Part shown: in pieces, positions 10,401-18,542 of the stretch
Numbering within the stretch: the first letter of the stretch is position 1
How the letters are laid out: the number at the start of each line of letters is the position of its first letter
From: Croceicoccus sp. Ery15
GTDB taxonomy: Bacteria > Pseudomonadota > Alphaproteobacteria > Sphingomonadales > Sphingomonadaceae
Length of the DNA stretch: 64,000 nucleotides
Assembly: GCF_020985305.1 (NCBI RefSeq)
Contig: NZ_CP087588.1
Location: forward strand, 806,001-870,000
Reading direction: 5' to 3'
Translations under genes and position numbers: made by a program
The notes under the pieces: generated by a model
What the model was told of the DNA's origin: nothing
The model's database searches: none
What the model saw: the letters and a program-made list of their open reading frames with translations, nothing else

Positions 10401-10567
10401 CGTTGGATATTCCGCCCAACACGTCGGCACAGGTCGAATTGCCCGAAGGCAACTGGCAGGTCGACGGTGCTGCGCTGTCCAGCCATGCCGCCGTTTCGTC
10501 GCTGAGAATTGCCGAAGGGCTAGTCCGGTTCGACCTTGCCAATGGGGCCTATCACTTCCAGCGCTGA
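7454..10567 (+). CDS. Alpha-L-rhamnosidase (GH78), apparently cytoplasmic
   Basis: A 1037-residue GH78 enzyme. Two N-terminal beta domains carry HPRLSW and WWQVEVTD, followed by a galactose-binding-like domain with MLRREF. The (alpha/alpha)6 catalytic domain has the acidic cluster DCPQRDERMGWMGD (624-637), SEAGIILPWQLW, and ATTVWERW with Glu901. A closing beta domain follows. GH78 enzymes remove terminal alpha-L-rhamnose by inversion. The start at ATG 7454, 5 bp after the lactonase, gives no signal peptide (MLIIDLRAEYIVEL), so rhamnose is probably released from imported oligosaccharides inside the cell. A longer open frame reaching back to 7133 lies inside the lactonase gene and is not a credible start. 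Last gene of the operon; a hairpin follows. Confidence 0.92.
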   Translation: MLIIDLRAEYIVELLGTQERHPRLSWRMESAREGSMQRAYRIRAATSAQALSGGPLHWDSGTVETAQSFDIRYDGPPLQCGQRIWWQVEVTDDAGETTVSGASWFEGGLMDPADWQAGWIVAEDEKAAADRAAGIPWVWSETALDPRPHAFRIDFDAPADMTDCEIMVSGKDHLRGVWINGEACQPEWPIGWDSHLPFWGVLGRYSGATKPGRNRICALVEADTEGFFPVDGGAFAALIRIRRADGSVERLTGEQWQVLPDPPQDWRDADGDAGWRDVVPSTSWAQNYPRSSEPAMMLRREFTPRAPVVSARLYATALGAYHATINGKPVSDACLAPEITVASDHVLTQAYDVTGLIESGANAIGALVGDGWYASPFGWRIERYGFGPPPRRFSAMLRLDYSDGSSEIVATGEGWKSAVSSILKSEIYDGETRDARLEQPGWNCAGFDDSQWADAPLGDVPDTRLVAQTAPALKHTRSLRPASISKPVEGRYVLDFGQNFSGCVRIEVAGPRGTEIALRFAELLNDDGTADQSNLRLAWATDRFILAGEGVESFEPRFTYHGFRYVEIEGWPGVLDPDAVEGIVVHSACRETGEMQFPDAPLLQRIWNNALWSQRSNFFAVPTDCPQRDERMGWMGDIQVFLDAAAFNMEVDPFIRRFLLEARAAQRDDGAYPIVVPQPQSFPDVATAGWSEAGIILPWQLWQRYGDTAVIDENWDAMVRWMDHLERHNPDLVWRNERGLDLGDWLSVDAIQPDDETTPRVLCATAYWAWSAQLLAEMARATGRDGDAARFAALREAIGAGYAAEFVANDGKCGNGSQTGQVLSLAFDLVPETRRAKAAALLAADIRSRGMTLSTGFLGTPYLLDVLVDAGLMEEVSGLLLQTAYPSWGYMPRQGATTVWERWNGDTGDLAMNSYNHYAFGAVVGFFYRRLAGIAPAAPGFARIAVRPVWLPDVGRVSARYDSIMGRIEAATDGDGEGLKSLSLDIPPNTSAQVELPEGNWQVDGAALSSHAAVSSLRIAEGLVRFDLANGAYHFQR

Positions 10568-10586
10568 TATTCCGGCGACACAACCG

Positions 10587-10623
10587 AAAGGGCGGGACCG
10601 CGTGGCCGGTTCCGTCCTTTTTC
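10587..10623 (+). terminator. Rho-independent terminator of the L-rhamnose operon
   Basis: An inverted repeat starts 20 bp after the rhamnosidase stop. Its 14-bp arms (10587-10600 and 10607-10620) pair with two G-U wobbles around a 6-base loop and run into five T residues in total. This fits intrinsic termination of the upstream operon. Confidence 0.75.
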
Positions 10624-10657
10624 ATGCGCTGCACACGCTGGTCGTTACTAAGTGAAA

Positions 10658-10689
10658 TGCCCCGGCCTGCCATGCGGCAGACCGGGGCA
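10658..10689 (-). terminator. Terminator hairpin of the TonB receptor gene
   Basis: An inverted repeat TGCCCCGG-c-CTGCC / GGCAG-a-CCGGGGCA lies 29 bp beyond the stop of the receptor gene, read on the minus strand. It has one internal mismatch, a 4-base loop, and a short TTT after the stem. Together with the hairpin at 10587 it separates two convergent transcription units. Confidence 0.65.
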
Positions 10690-10717
10690 ATGTTCCGCGT
10701 CCGGGGAGTGATACCGG

Positions 10718-13459
10718 TTAGAAGCGGACGCGAAGTCCTGTCGAAACGCGGCGACCGGTCTGACGATATTCCTTGGTCCGATCTTCCGAAACGGAGTAGA
10801 TGAACTCCTTCTCGTTGTTCAGGTTGATGACGTCGGCATAGACCGTCAGGTTCTCGAAAATGTCATAGGACAGGCTGGCATCCAGCTGACCATAGGCGTC
10901 GAAATATTCCGGTTCGCCATTACGACCCGATGCGACCTGAAGGAAATTGTCGCGGTAGGTATAGGCGAGACGGGCCTGAAAGCCGTATTTCTCGTAATAA
11001 CCCACCAGGCTGTAGGAATATTTGGACAGACCTTCGAGACCGAAGTTCACGCCAGCAACCTGGTTTGTATATTCGGCATTGGAGTCGGTGTAGTTGAAGC
11101 TGGTCTGGACGCCGAGACCGTCGAACGGAGCGGGCAGCCAGTCTTCGAACGACTGACGATAGCCGATTTCAAAGCCCTTGACTGTCGCGCCTTCGCCATT
11201 GTCGGGCACGGTGACCTGAAAGGTTACTTCGTCCACCACCTCGGGAGTAGTGACCAGCGTTACGAAGCTTTTGATGTCTTTGTAGAACGCAGCCGCCGAC
11301 AACAGGGAGTTGCTGGCGAAATACCACTCGGCGCCCACTTCGACCTGATTGGCGCGGAAGGGATCCAGATCGGGGTTGCCGCGACGGATCGTCTCGTTAC
11401 CCGGGTTGGTCTGGATCGACTGGCGGGGCGACAGGTCCGACAGGGTCGGGCGCGTCATCACCTTGGATGCGGCAAAGCGCAGCACCAGATCGTTGGTCAC
11501 GCCCAGCTTGACGTTAAGCGACGGCAGCCAGTCGTCATACTTGCCGCGGAAGCCGACAGGGATAATGTCGGACAGCACGATGATGTTCTGGCCCTGGCCG
11601 TTCGGTGCCGCGCTGAGCACCGTGCGCGAAGCGCCGGTCGAGGTATAATCGGTATTCTCGTAACGCAGGCCAAGATTGACCGCGAGGTCCATGCTGCCCA
11701 GCTGCGTTTCCCAATCGGCCATCAGATAGCCGCCCCAGACGTCCTCATCCACTTCGGATGAAGCCGATGCCGAAGGCACGGCAGGATCGAACGCGCGTCC
11801 ATCGGCTGCGGCGAAGGCGTCGACCTGCGCAACAACTTCCTGCGGGCTGTAATAGACCCAGTCCTTCAGGATATTTCCGTCATAGCTGGAGAAGAAATCA
11901 CGGTTCGTGGGTGAGAACAGCGATTCCGGCAGAACCCGATCCGATCCGCAATAGGCGCATTGCTGGCCGAACGGCATTTCGTCGGCAGTGATCGTCTTGG
12001 TCCGGTTATTCTTGAACAATCCGCCCGAAAAGGTGAGTGGTCCGAAGCCCGGGTTCCACTCGGCGTCGGCCTTATACTCCATGATCTCGTCATCGATGTT
12101 CGATCCGCCGCCCCAGATATAATAGTGGGCGGTGATCCCTTGCGAGTTCGTCGCGGCGTTGGAGTAGTTGGGACTGGTAAAGCCGTAGTCATAGATCGGG
12201 CTACCGCTGCGACGGTCGAACCAGTGGTCGATGTTCTTGCGGCGGATCGTGGTGAAGAGGTTGTTTTCCTTACCCCGTCGTTCAGCCTTGGAGTACGAAC
12301 CGTCAAGGCGGACGCGGAACGTATCGGTCGGCGCCCAGTCGAAGTTCAGACCGAGTTGATCGGTCGTGACATCTCGGTCGTCGTACTGGATGATCTGGTC
12401 AACAAAGCCGCCTTCGTAACGCTGATAGACGGCTTCGCCATCCTCGACCACCTGTTCGACCAGCGTGCCGCCCGAGAAGTCGTAGGCGAGGCCGATCTGC
12501 TGTTCGAGGAACTGCGCTTTGGCATGCAGCGCATCGATGGTGATCGTCATCGTATCGTCGGGCCGCATCTGGGCCGAACCATTGACGGCCCAACGCTTCA
12601 GGTCACGTTCGAAGAAGAACGGCGACAGGTTCGACGGCATCGAGACATTGGTAAAGGGTTCGACATCGGGGCCGATACGCGCACCGGCGACGCCGCCGGC
12701 ATTGTAATAGCTGTCGGTGCTGGAACGCTTCACATGGCCCGCGCGGATGGTGAATTCGTCGTTCCGGTTCTTCTGTTCGGCATAAACGCCCGAAAGTGCG
12801 AGGCCGAAAGTGCCCGATGTGTTCTTCCAGCTGGCCACGCCCGAAACCTCGGGGTTCCAGGTGTCGCGGATTTCCGACCACATGCCGTTGGCGCTGGCCA
12901 TCACAGTCAAATCGTCGCTCTGGTCCAGCGGGTGCAGCGTTTTCACGTCGACAGTCGCGCCGATGGACGAGCCGTTGAGGTTGGCCTGCGGCGATTTATA
13001 GACATCGGCACCCGAGATGATTTCGGACGGCAGCACGTCGAACGAGAATTCGCGGCCGTTATTGTCGGTGGCCAGCGTGCGGCCATTGACCGTAACGGCG
13101 TTGAACTTCGGTCCGAAGCCGCGAACGGTGACGAATCGGCCTTCGCCGCGGTTGCGTTCGATGGTGACGCCGGGAATGCGCTGCAGCGATTCGGCGACGT
13201 TCTGGTCGGGCAGCTTGCCCAGATCCTCAGCCACGATCGAATCGACCACGGCGACCGAATTGCGCTTGATGTCGATCGATGCCTGCTGCGAGGCGCGGAT
13301 GCCGGTGACGACGATAGCGTCGCCTGCTTCGGCTTCCTCTTCCTGCATGGCGGCAACCGGATCGGCGTCTTGCGCGAAAGCCGGCGTGGCGATGACGATG
13401 GTGGCGGTGCTGGCGGCGGCCAGCCAGGCCGAACGACGGATTGCGGACGTAATAACCAT
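10718..13459 (-). CDS. TonB-dependent outer-membrane receptor for carbohydrate
   Basis: A 913-residue TonB-dependent receptor. From the ATG at 13459, which has a strong GGGAGAGGG ribosome site, a signal peptide ends near TPAFA-QD. A TonB-box-like DAIVVTGI follows, then the plug with PDQNVAESLQRIPGV and VTVRGFGPKFNAVTVNGR. The C-terminus GLRVRF ends in Phe, as outer-membrane barrels do. The pattern is that of the large sphingomonad/Caulobacter family of sugar receptors, which take up oligosaccharides with TonB-ExbB energy. An operator-like palindrome lies 69 bp upstream of the start, and the MFS gene lies just beyond it. No SusD partner is present. The substrate is inferred to be a pectin-derived oligosaccharide. 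An upstream in-frame ATG (13531) would run through the operator and is unlikely. Confidence 0.93.
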   Translation of the reverse strand: MVITSAIRRSAWLAAASTATIVIATPAFAQDADPVAAMQEEEAEAGDAIVVTGIRASQQASIDIKRNSVAVVDSIVAEDLGKLPDQNVAESLQRIPGVTIERNRGEGRFVTVRGFGPKFNAVTVNGRTLATDNNGREFSFDVLPSEIISGADVYKSPQANLNGSSIGATVDVKTLHPLDQSDDLTVMASANGMWSEIRDTWNPEVSGVASWKNTSGTFGLALSGVYAEQKNRNDEFTIRAGHVKRSSTDSYYNAGGVAGARIGPDVEPFTNVSMPSNLSPFFFERDLKRWAVNGSAQMRPDDTMTITIDALHAKAQFLEQQIGLAYDFSGGTLVEQVVEDGEAVYQRYEGGFVDQIIQYDDRDVTTDQLGLNFDWAPTDTFRVRLDGSYSKAERRGKENNLFTTIRRKNIDHWFDRRSGSPIYDYGFTSPNYSNAATNSQGITAHYYIWGGGSNIDDEIMEYKADAEWNPGFGPLTFSGGLFKNNRTKTITADEMPFGQQCAYCGSDRVLPESLFSPTNRDFFSSYDGNILKDWVYYSPQEVVAQVDAFAAADGRAFDPAVPSASASSEVDEDVWGGYLMADWETQLGSMDLAVNLGLRYENTDYTSTGASRTVLSAAPNGQGQNIIVLSDIIPVGFRGKYDDWLPSLNVKLGVTNDLVLRFAASKVMTRPTLSDLSPRQSIQTNPGNETIRRGNPDLDPFRANQVEVGAEWYFASNSLLSAAAFYKDIKSFVTLVTTPEVVDEVTFQVTVPDNGEGATVKGFEIGYRQSFEDWLPAPFDGLGVQTSFNYTDSNAEYTNQVAGVNFGLEGLSKYSYSLVGYYEKYGFQARLAYTYRDNFLQVASGRNGEPEYFDAYGQLDASLSYDIFENLTVYADVINLNNEKEFIYSVSEDRTKEYRQTGRRVSTGLRVRF

Positions 13460-13527
13460 GATATTCCCTCTCCCTAATTCTTGATTTCGATCTTCATGCG
13501 TCGAAATTGCGACGATGTCAAATGACA

Positions 13528-13542
13528 TCATACGTATTATGA
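13528..13542. promoter_or_regulatory. Operator palindrome 1 (TonB receptor promoter)
   Basis: TCATACGTATTATGA is a perfect TCATA/TATGA inverted repeat with a 5-base spacer, 69 bp upstream of the receptor start and 6 bp after the MFS stop. It is one of six related sites in the locus, assigned here to the GntR regulator encoded at 16149-16901. Confidence 0.7.
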
Positions 13543-13548
13543 ATAAAA

Positions 13549-14808
13549 TTAGCGGACCGATCGGATCGGCAGCACGCAGAAGGCCGAGCCGAAGACGAAC
13601 ACCACCGCTGCCCAGAAGATGACGCTGTAGTCATTGGCGAACAGGCTGAGCAGCACGGCAGCCATGATCGGGCTCAGGATCTGGGGGATGTTGACCGCGG
13701 TGGTCAGAATGCCGAGGTCCTTGCCTTCATCGCCCAGCGCGCTTTTGGGCAGGACCTGCGTCATCAATGCCATGTCGATCGACATGAACATGCCGTATCC
13801 CACGCCGATGATCGCGGCATAGGCCCACATGCCGTCCATATTCGGCGCCAGCAGCGGGGCCGACATCGCGCAGCCCATGATCAGGCTGCCCAGAATGACG
13901 AAGAGCTTGCGGCGCTGGAACTTGTCGGAAAGCCAGCCCGAAATCAGCGAGGAAGTGACGAGGCAGACGAGGGTGACCATGGCCAGATTGGCGATGGCGA
14001 TATTCGATTCCTCGTTCCCCAGGCCGATATAGTCGCGCAGGATATACAGCATATAGGCCGCAACCGCCTGATATCCCATATAGATCAGAAAACGGCTGCC
14101 GAATGCCCATGCAAAGTCCGGATGCTCTTTCGGAGAAATCCAGAACCCCTTGAAGAACTCGCCCCAGATCATCGGGCGTCGCGGCATCTCGTCGCTCGGC
14201 GGTTCGCGGTTGATCGCGATAAAGGCAAGGCAGGACACCAGGATCGCACCGGCAAACAGCCCGTATGCCAGCACCTGCTCGCCAGCGAGATAGCCCGCGA
14301 CGACGGTGCCTGCGGTGAGGCCGCCGGTCATCCCCGCGCCGACCATGCCGGACACGGCACCGCGCGATTCGGGTTCGAACCGGTCGGCGATCAGCGTGGT
14401 CATGGCAGGCTGCATCGAGTTATAGGCGACGGCGGCCATCACCCACAGCACCATCAGCGACCAGAAGCTGGTCATCCACGACACGCCGAACAGCGCCATG
14501 GACCCGATCAGCGAACCGATGGCGATCCAGGGCGAGCGGCGACCCCAACGGCTGCGCGTGCGATCGGACAGCGCGCCGGCAATCGGTGTGGCCAGCGTCG
14601 AAAAGATCGAGGTGATCGCGAACAGCAGCGCCAGATTATTCGCTTTCGACCCTTCGTCGAGTTCCGCGATCTGGTTGGGCAGCAACACGCCCAGAACGCC
14701 GCTGTAAAGCGCCATCAGCAGAAAGAAATTGACCATCAGCGACAGCTGAAGCTTCAGCCGCTGTGGCCCCAGCACGTAATTGTCAGCCGGTGCCATCGTC
14801 GTGGCCAT
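13549..14808 (-). CDS. MFS transporter, probable sugar or sugar-acid importer
   Basis: A 419-residue inner-membrane protein with about twelve hydrophobic segments. The MFS signature loop between helices 2 and 3 is visible as GALSDRTRSRWGRRSP (conserved Asp and Arg), with a shorter echo GWLSDKFQRRK in the second half. It lies 46 bp downstream of the enolase-family gene on the same strand, so the two are probably one unit started from the operator at 16047. Its place between the outer-membrane receptor and the catabolic genes suggests that it carries the same sugar across the inner membrane. It has the look of GPH/oligosaccharide-type symporters, but the substrate cannot be read directly. Confidence 0.85.
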   Translation of the reverse strand: MATTMAPADNYVLGPQRLKLQLSLMVNFFLLMALYSGVLGVLLPNQIAELDEGSKANNLALLFAITSIFSTLATPIAGALSDRTRSRWGRRSPWIAIGSLIGSMALFGVSWMTSFWSLMVLWVMAAVAYNSMQPAMTTLIADRFEPESRGAVSGMVGAGMTGGLTAGTVVAGYLAGEQVLAYGLFAGAILVSCLAFIAINREPPSDEMPRRPMIWGEFFKGFWISPKEHPDFAWAFGSRFLIYMGYQAVAAYMLYILRDYIGLGNEESNIAIANLAMVTLVCLVTSSLISGWLSDKFQRRKLFVILGSLIMGCAMSAPLLAPNMDGMWAYAAIIGVGYGMFMSIDMALMTQVLPKSALGDEGKDLGILTTAVNIPQILSPIMAAVLLSLFANDYSVIFWAAVVFVFGSAFCVLPIRSVR

Positions 14809-14854
14809 TCGCCTCTCCCGTTATCGTTTGATCTGCCCCGTTTCGCATGGGTGC

Positions 14855-16012
14855 TTATGATTGTTTGCGGTTCAGAACGGCGAGCTGCAATCCGGCCTGC
14901 CGCGCCCGGCGATGCGGGCCGCCCGTTACGCCCCAGCCATCGGCGGGCGCGGCGAGGGCGCTTTCATCGACTTCTATGCCAAGACCCGGTGCTTCGCCCA
15001 GCATGATGCCGCCATTTTCGATCCGCTGGTCGACGTTAAGGCCGGTGGGCCAGCCGAAGTCCTGCACCTCGATCCCGATCATATTCGGCAGCGCCGCCGC
15101 CGCATGGGCGATCGGGTTGGCATCGAAACCGACAGGCGACACGGGCAGATTGCGCGACAATGCCGCCATGGCAACGCGCATGAAATGGGTAATGCCCCAC
15201 ACGCTGCCCGCCTGCACCACGTCCAGCGCGCCTGCCGCGAACAGCGGGGCATATTGGTCAAGACCGGTCAGGTTCTCGCCCGAGGCGACCGCCGCGCGGC
15301 CCGACGCGGAAACGCGCGCCAGCCCTTCGGCATCCCAGCGGCGCACCGGCTCCTCGATCCACGTCAGGTCGAGCTTTTCCTCGATCTCGTGCAGATGGCG
15401 GATCGCCTGTTTGGCGTTCCACGATTCGTTGACGTCCAGCATCATGGCGGGGCGCGGGCTGTTGGCCGCCATGATTTCGCGCGCCGTCAGCAGGCGTTCG
15501 ATATCGCGTCCCAGATCGCTGCCGCCCTTGATCTTGGCAGAGGAAAATCCGCGGTCGGCCCATGACTGGTAGTGGCTGGAGAATTCGCTGTCCGACAGGC
15601 CATAGCACAGGCCCGAGGCATAGCCGGGCACAAAGCTGTCGGCCGCGCCAAGAGTGCGCCACAGCGGCTCGCCGGCCATCTTCGCCTTCAGGTCCCACAA
15701 GGCCATATCGACCGCTGCAATGGCGCCGAATGTCGCGCCTGCGTGTCCGCTTTTGAAAACCTGGGACAGCATCGCGTCGTAAATGGCTGTCACGCTGCGC
15801 GGGTCCTTGCCCTCGACCGCAGGAAACACGCGCGCGATATCGGTATGCTGGCCAAGACCCACGCCGGTCAGCCCGCTGTCGGTTTCCAGCAGCAGAATCG
15901 GCACTTCGGTCACGCCGCTTTGGACGATGCCGTTTACATCGCCGACCGGACGGCCCCAATCATGGGTCGTTACCAGCGAGCGATATCCCGTGACTTTCAT
16001 GCCGTTTCGCAT
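14855..16012 (-). CDS. Enolase-superfamily protein lacking the usual His-Asp dyad
   Basis: A 385-residue mandelate-racemase/muconate-lactonizing-like protein (start ATG 16012; ATG 16000 is also possible). The cap domain (residues 1-120) is followed by the barrel with a Lys-x-Lys motif AKIKGG (Lys160, Lys162), metal ligands in LDVNESW (Asp193), IEEPV (Glu220/221) and ASGENL (Glu246). In the canonical rhamnonate dehydratase of this window the next strands read QPDVGWCGG and VPHG. Here they read QAGSVWGI and SPVG, so the catalytic Asp and His appear replaced by Gly269 and Val294. The chemistry may therefore differ from ordinary acid-sugar dehydration. It is transcribed divergently from the GntR gene, with an operator between, and is followed by the MFS gene. 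Confidence 0.8.
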   Translation of the reverse strand: MRNGMKVTGYRSLVTTHDWGRPVGDVNGIVQSGVTEVPILLLETDSGLTGVGLGQHTDIARVFPAVEGKDPRSVTAIYDAMLSQVFKSGHAGATFGAIAAVDMALWDLKAKMAGEPLWRTLGAADSFVPGYASGLCYGLSDSEFSSHYQSWADRGFSSAKIKGGSDLGRDIERLLTAREIMAANSPRPAMMLDVNESWNAKQAIRHLHEIEEKLDLTWIEEPVRRWDAEGLARVSASGRAAVASGENLTGLDQYAPLFAAGALDVVQAGSVWGITHFMRVAMAALSRNLPVSPVGFDANPIAHAAAALPNMIGIEVQDFGWPTGLNVDQRIENGGIMLGEAPGLGIEVDESALAAPADGWGVTGGPHRRARQAGLQLAVLNRKQS

Positions 16013-16046
16013 CCTATTATCGTTACGTTCCACCTCGGGTCCCGAA

Positions 16047-16061
16047 ACATAGTATGTATTA
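16047..16061. promoter_or_regulatory. Operator palindrome 2 (enolase/gntR intergenic)
   Basis: On the minus strand TAATACATACTATGT matches the consensus TCATACATCATATGA at 11 of 15 positions. It lies 35 bp upstream of the enolase-family start and 88 bp upstream of the divergent regulator gene, a place suited to autoregulation. It is the weakest but one of the six sites. Confidence 0.5.
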
Positions 16062-16148
16062 TCTTTCGAAGTTCGCAACCCCTTGACGCAATTTTCTTCG
16101 AAAGCCAAGCGTGAAGCGAAGATTCTTACCCTGAGGGGGACATCGACG

Positions 16149-16901
16149 ATGAATAAGGAAACCGCCGCACCACCTCCTCCCGCAACGCCCCCGCGCGCAA
16201 GGCGCAGGCCGCGTTTGTCCGCGGCGGTGGTCGAAGATCTCGTGAATATGATCGTCGCCGGTTCCTATCCGGTGGGCACCGCGCTGCCGCCCGAAAACAT
16301 GCTGTGCGAAATGTATGGCGTCAGCCGGACGGTCGTGCGCGAGGCGACGACCGCCATGATCGAGAAGGGGCTGGTCGTTACCCAGCAGGGACGCGGCACC
16401 ATCGTGCGGGAGGATACGGCGTGGAACATGCTCGATCCGGTCATCCTGTCTGCGCTGTTCAAGGGTGAGGACGGGCTGCGCTATCTCGACAATCTGTCCA
16501 AGGTGCGCGTGCTGCTCGAATCGGAAATGGCGGCCGAGGCAGCGGAAGAAGGGACCGAGGAGCAACGCGCCGAACTGGCGGAGCAGATCGACAGGCTGGA
16601 AGGTCTGGTCGAAACGCCCGCGGCCTACGGGCACGAGGATTTGCGCTTTCACGATATCATCATGCGCATGTCAGGCAACCGGCTGAGCAAGGCGATCATC
16701 GATGGCATCCAGTCCGAAGCTTTGCGTACCCACGCCTATTCGGGCAAGCCCAGCATTGACCATGTAAAGGCGACGCAGGCCTCCCACCGCAAGGTTTATG
16801 ATGCGATCATGGCGCGCGACGCCGATGCGGCGGGCGATGCCATGCGCGAACATATTTCCGGTTCGTGGGACCGCCGCCGCGCACGGCCCAAGGGGTATTA
16901 G
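16149..16901 (+). CDS. GntR-family regulator, FadR/FCD subfamily
   Basis: A 250-residue transcription factor. After a Pro/Arg-rich tail, residues 25-95 form the winged helix, with the GntR pattern LPPENMLCEMYGVSRTVVREATTAM and the wing QQGRGTIV. The C-terminal FCD domain holds the metal-site pattern EDLRFHDIIMRMSGN, then SHRKVYDAI and MREHI, which supply Asp and three His; such domains bind carboxylic acids or sugar acids. The start at ATG 16149 is preceded by GAGGGGG; an upstream frame start at 16083 has no ribosome site. It lies in the middle of the sugar-acid locus, and six similar palindromes flank the surrounding genes. It is therefore the likely local repressor, lifted by a pathway intermediate. 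Its stop overlaps the convergent mutarotase stop by 4 bp. Confidence 0.9.
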   Translation: MNKETAAPPPPATPPRARRRPRLSAAVVEDLVNMIVAGSYPVGTALPPENMLCEMYGVSRTVVREATTAMIEKGLVVTQQGRGTIVREDTAWNMLDPVILSALFKGEDGLRYLDNLSKVRVLLESEMAAEAAEEGTEEQRAELAEQIDRLEGLVETPAAYGHEDLRFHDIIMRMSGNRLSKAIIDGIQSEALRTHAYSGKPSIDHVKATQASHRKVYDAIMARDADAAGDAMREHISGSWDRRRARPKGY

Positions 16902-17254
16902 AGCTGTTCCGACAGGGCGTAAATCCGCTCCATTTCCACCCATGTCTGGCCGGGATGTGATGGCAGCGGCTTTTGCATCGATGCCATCAGCCGGTCCCAT
17001 GCGGCCACATCGGGGTTGGCACCGTCCCGTTCGCGCTTCTCTTCGACGGAAGGTGCGCGTGCCATGTCCTGTTCCATGATCATGAACAGCCGGTCGCCGG
17101 TCAGCCAGATTTGCAGTTCGGTCACCCCGTCGGCGCGAATCGCGGCGGATACAGTGGCGGGCGGGCCGCCCGGTTCGTGCCAGCGGCGATAGGCGGCGAT
17201 CACATCGGCGTCATCGTTCAGGTCCACGGCGAAACAGCGGCGTACGACAGTCAT
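16898..17254 (-). CDS. RhaM/DUF718-type sugar mutarotase (L-rhamnose or L-fucose)
   Basis: A 118-residue small alpha/beta-barrel protein of the L-rhamnose mutarotase (DUF718) family, which interconverts the alpha and beta anomers of 6-deoxy-hexoses before an anomer-specific enzyme acts. Recognisable parts are the first strand RRCFAVDLN, the helix YRRWHEP with its His, and the RLFMIME strand followed by the WVEMERIY end. The sequence leans to the version found in L-fucose clusters as much as to E. coli RhaM, so the sugar is left open. The gene runs against gntR (4-bp tail overlap) and shares its upstream region with the DUF4432 operon, with an operator at 17320 between the two starts. Confidence 0.8.
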   Translation of the reverse strand: MTVVRRCFAVDLNDDADVIAAYRRWHEPGGPPATVSAAIRADGVTELQIWLTGDRLFMIMEQDMARAPSVEEKRERDGANPDVAAWDRLMASMQKPLPSHPGQTWVEMERIYALSEQL

Positions 17255-17319
17255 TTCATTCTCCCATCCGGTTCAATTGCGGACAGCGATTGACGCCGCC
17301 CCGAATCCTGCTTTAAACA

Positions 17320-17334
17320 TCATACATCGTATGA
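17320..17334. promoter_or_regulatory. Operator palindrome 3 (mutarotase/DUF4432 divergent promoters)
   Basis: TCATACATCGTATGA is a perfect inverted repeat (TCATAC-ATC-GTATGA). It lies 66 bp upstream of the mutarotase start and 24 bp upstream of the DUF4432 start, so it could control both directions. It is the best-formed of the six sites together with that at 24185. Confidence 0.75.
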
Positions 17335-17357
17335 ATTAAAAATGGCAGGAGAGGAAT

Positions 17358-18542
17358 GTGCCACAGCTTTATGGCGAGGCCATCACCCGCCCCGACCTGG
17401 CATCAAGGTCGGGGGCGCTTTCGCAATTTGCAGGGGTGCGCCTGTCCACGCTTGGCGACGGGGTAGAGCGGGGCAACCGCCAGCTGGAATTCCGCACCGG
17501 CAGCGGGCTGCGCTTTACCGTGCTGGTCGACCGCGCCATGGATATTGCCGAATGCGACCATAACGGCCGGGCCGTGGGCTGGCATTCGCCATCGGGCTTC
17601 CGCAACCCTGCCTTGCACGAATATGAGGGTGAGGGCGGTCTGGGCTGGTTCCGGTCGATGTCGGGCCTGCTGATTACCTGCGGGCTGGACCATGTGCTGT
17701 TCATGGATGACGATCCGGCAGGGCATTACCACTATGGCCCACGCGAAAAGGTGTCGTCATCGCTCCACGGACGCATCGGCACCATCCCTGCGCGCCTCAC
17801 GGGCTATGGCGAGGAATGGCGCGGCGATGAATGCGTGCTCTGGGCCGAAGGAATCGTCCAGCAATCGACGGTGTTCGGAGAGGATCTCCACCTGATCCGC
17901 CGGATCGAGGCCGATGTGGGCGGGAACGAGATTCGCCTGCACGACCGCGTGGTCAATCACGGTTTTTACCGCACTCCGCACATGTATTGCTATCACATCA
18001 ATGTCAGCCATCCGGTGGTGGCCGAAGGGTCGCGCTATGTTGCGCCTGTGCGCGATGTGATCTGGGCAGCGCATGCGGATAACTATCGGGCGCAGGAAAC
18101 CGGATATCGACACCTCCCCGCACCGATTACGAACTTCCACGAACAGGTCTGGCAGCACGAGATGGCACCCGACGACAAGGGCCGCGTCAATGTTGCCATC
18201 GTGAACGAGGAGATGGGCTTCGGTTTCGAGGTCGAGACGCTGAAATCGCAGTTTCCTGCCATGTACGAATGGCAGAACCTGCACGCGGGCCATTATGCGG
18301 TGGGGATCGAACCTTCGACCAATCACGTGCTGGGCAAGGATTTCGCGCGCGAACGCGGCGAGCTGATCTGGCTGGAGCATGGCGAGGAGCGCCGCTACGA
18401 CAGCATCTTCCGCATCCTGCCCGATGGCGATGCGGTCGGCGATGCCGTCCGGCGGATCGAGGCGACCTGCCGCCAGCCGGAGGAGGATTATCCCGCGCCC
18501 TCGGGCCATTACCCGCCGATTCCGGCAGGGGGTGCGGCATGA
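17358..18542 (+). CDS. DUF4432 family aldose-1-epimerase-like protein
   Basis: A 394-residue predicted cytoplasmic protein (GTG start after AGGAGAGG). The fold is that of galactose-mutarotase-like beta-sandwich proteins: an early LEFRTGSGLRFTVLVDRAMDI, a His-rich centre LITCGLDHVLF and YHYGP, then LHDRVVNHGF, MYCYHINVSHP and GIEPSTNHVLG. DUF4432 proteins are found next to sugar-acid genes, and their reactions are mostly undetermined; an epimerase or mutarotase role is inferred from the fold. It is the first gene of a seven-gene operon and overlaps the SDR that follows by ATGA. Confidence 0.8.
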   Translation: MPQLYGEAITRPDLASRSGALSQFAGVRLSTLGDGVERGNRQLEFRTGSGLRFTVLVDRAMDIAECDHNGRAVGWHSPSGFRNPALHEYEGEGGLGWFRSMSGLLITCGLDHVLFMDDDPAGHYHYGPREKVSSSLHGRIGTIPARLTGYGEEWRGDECVLWAEGIVQQSTVFGEDLHLIRRIEADVGGNEIRLHDRVVNHGFYRTPHMYCYHINVSHPVVAEGSRYVAPVRDVIWAAHADNYRAQETGYRHLPAPITNFHEQVWQHEMAPDDKGRVNVAIVNEEMGFGFEVETLKSQFPAMYEWQNLHAGHYAVGIEPSTNHVLGKDFARERGELIWLEHGEERRYDSIFRILPDGDAVGDAVRRIEATCRQPEEDYPAPSGHYPPIPAGGAA

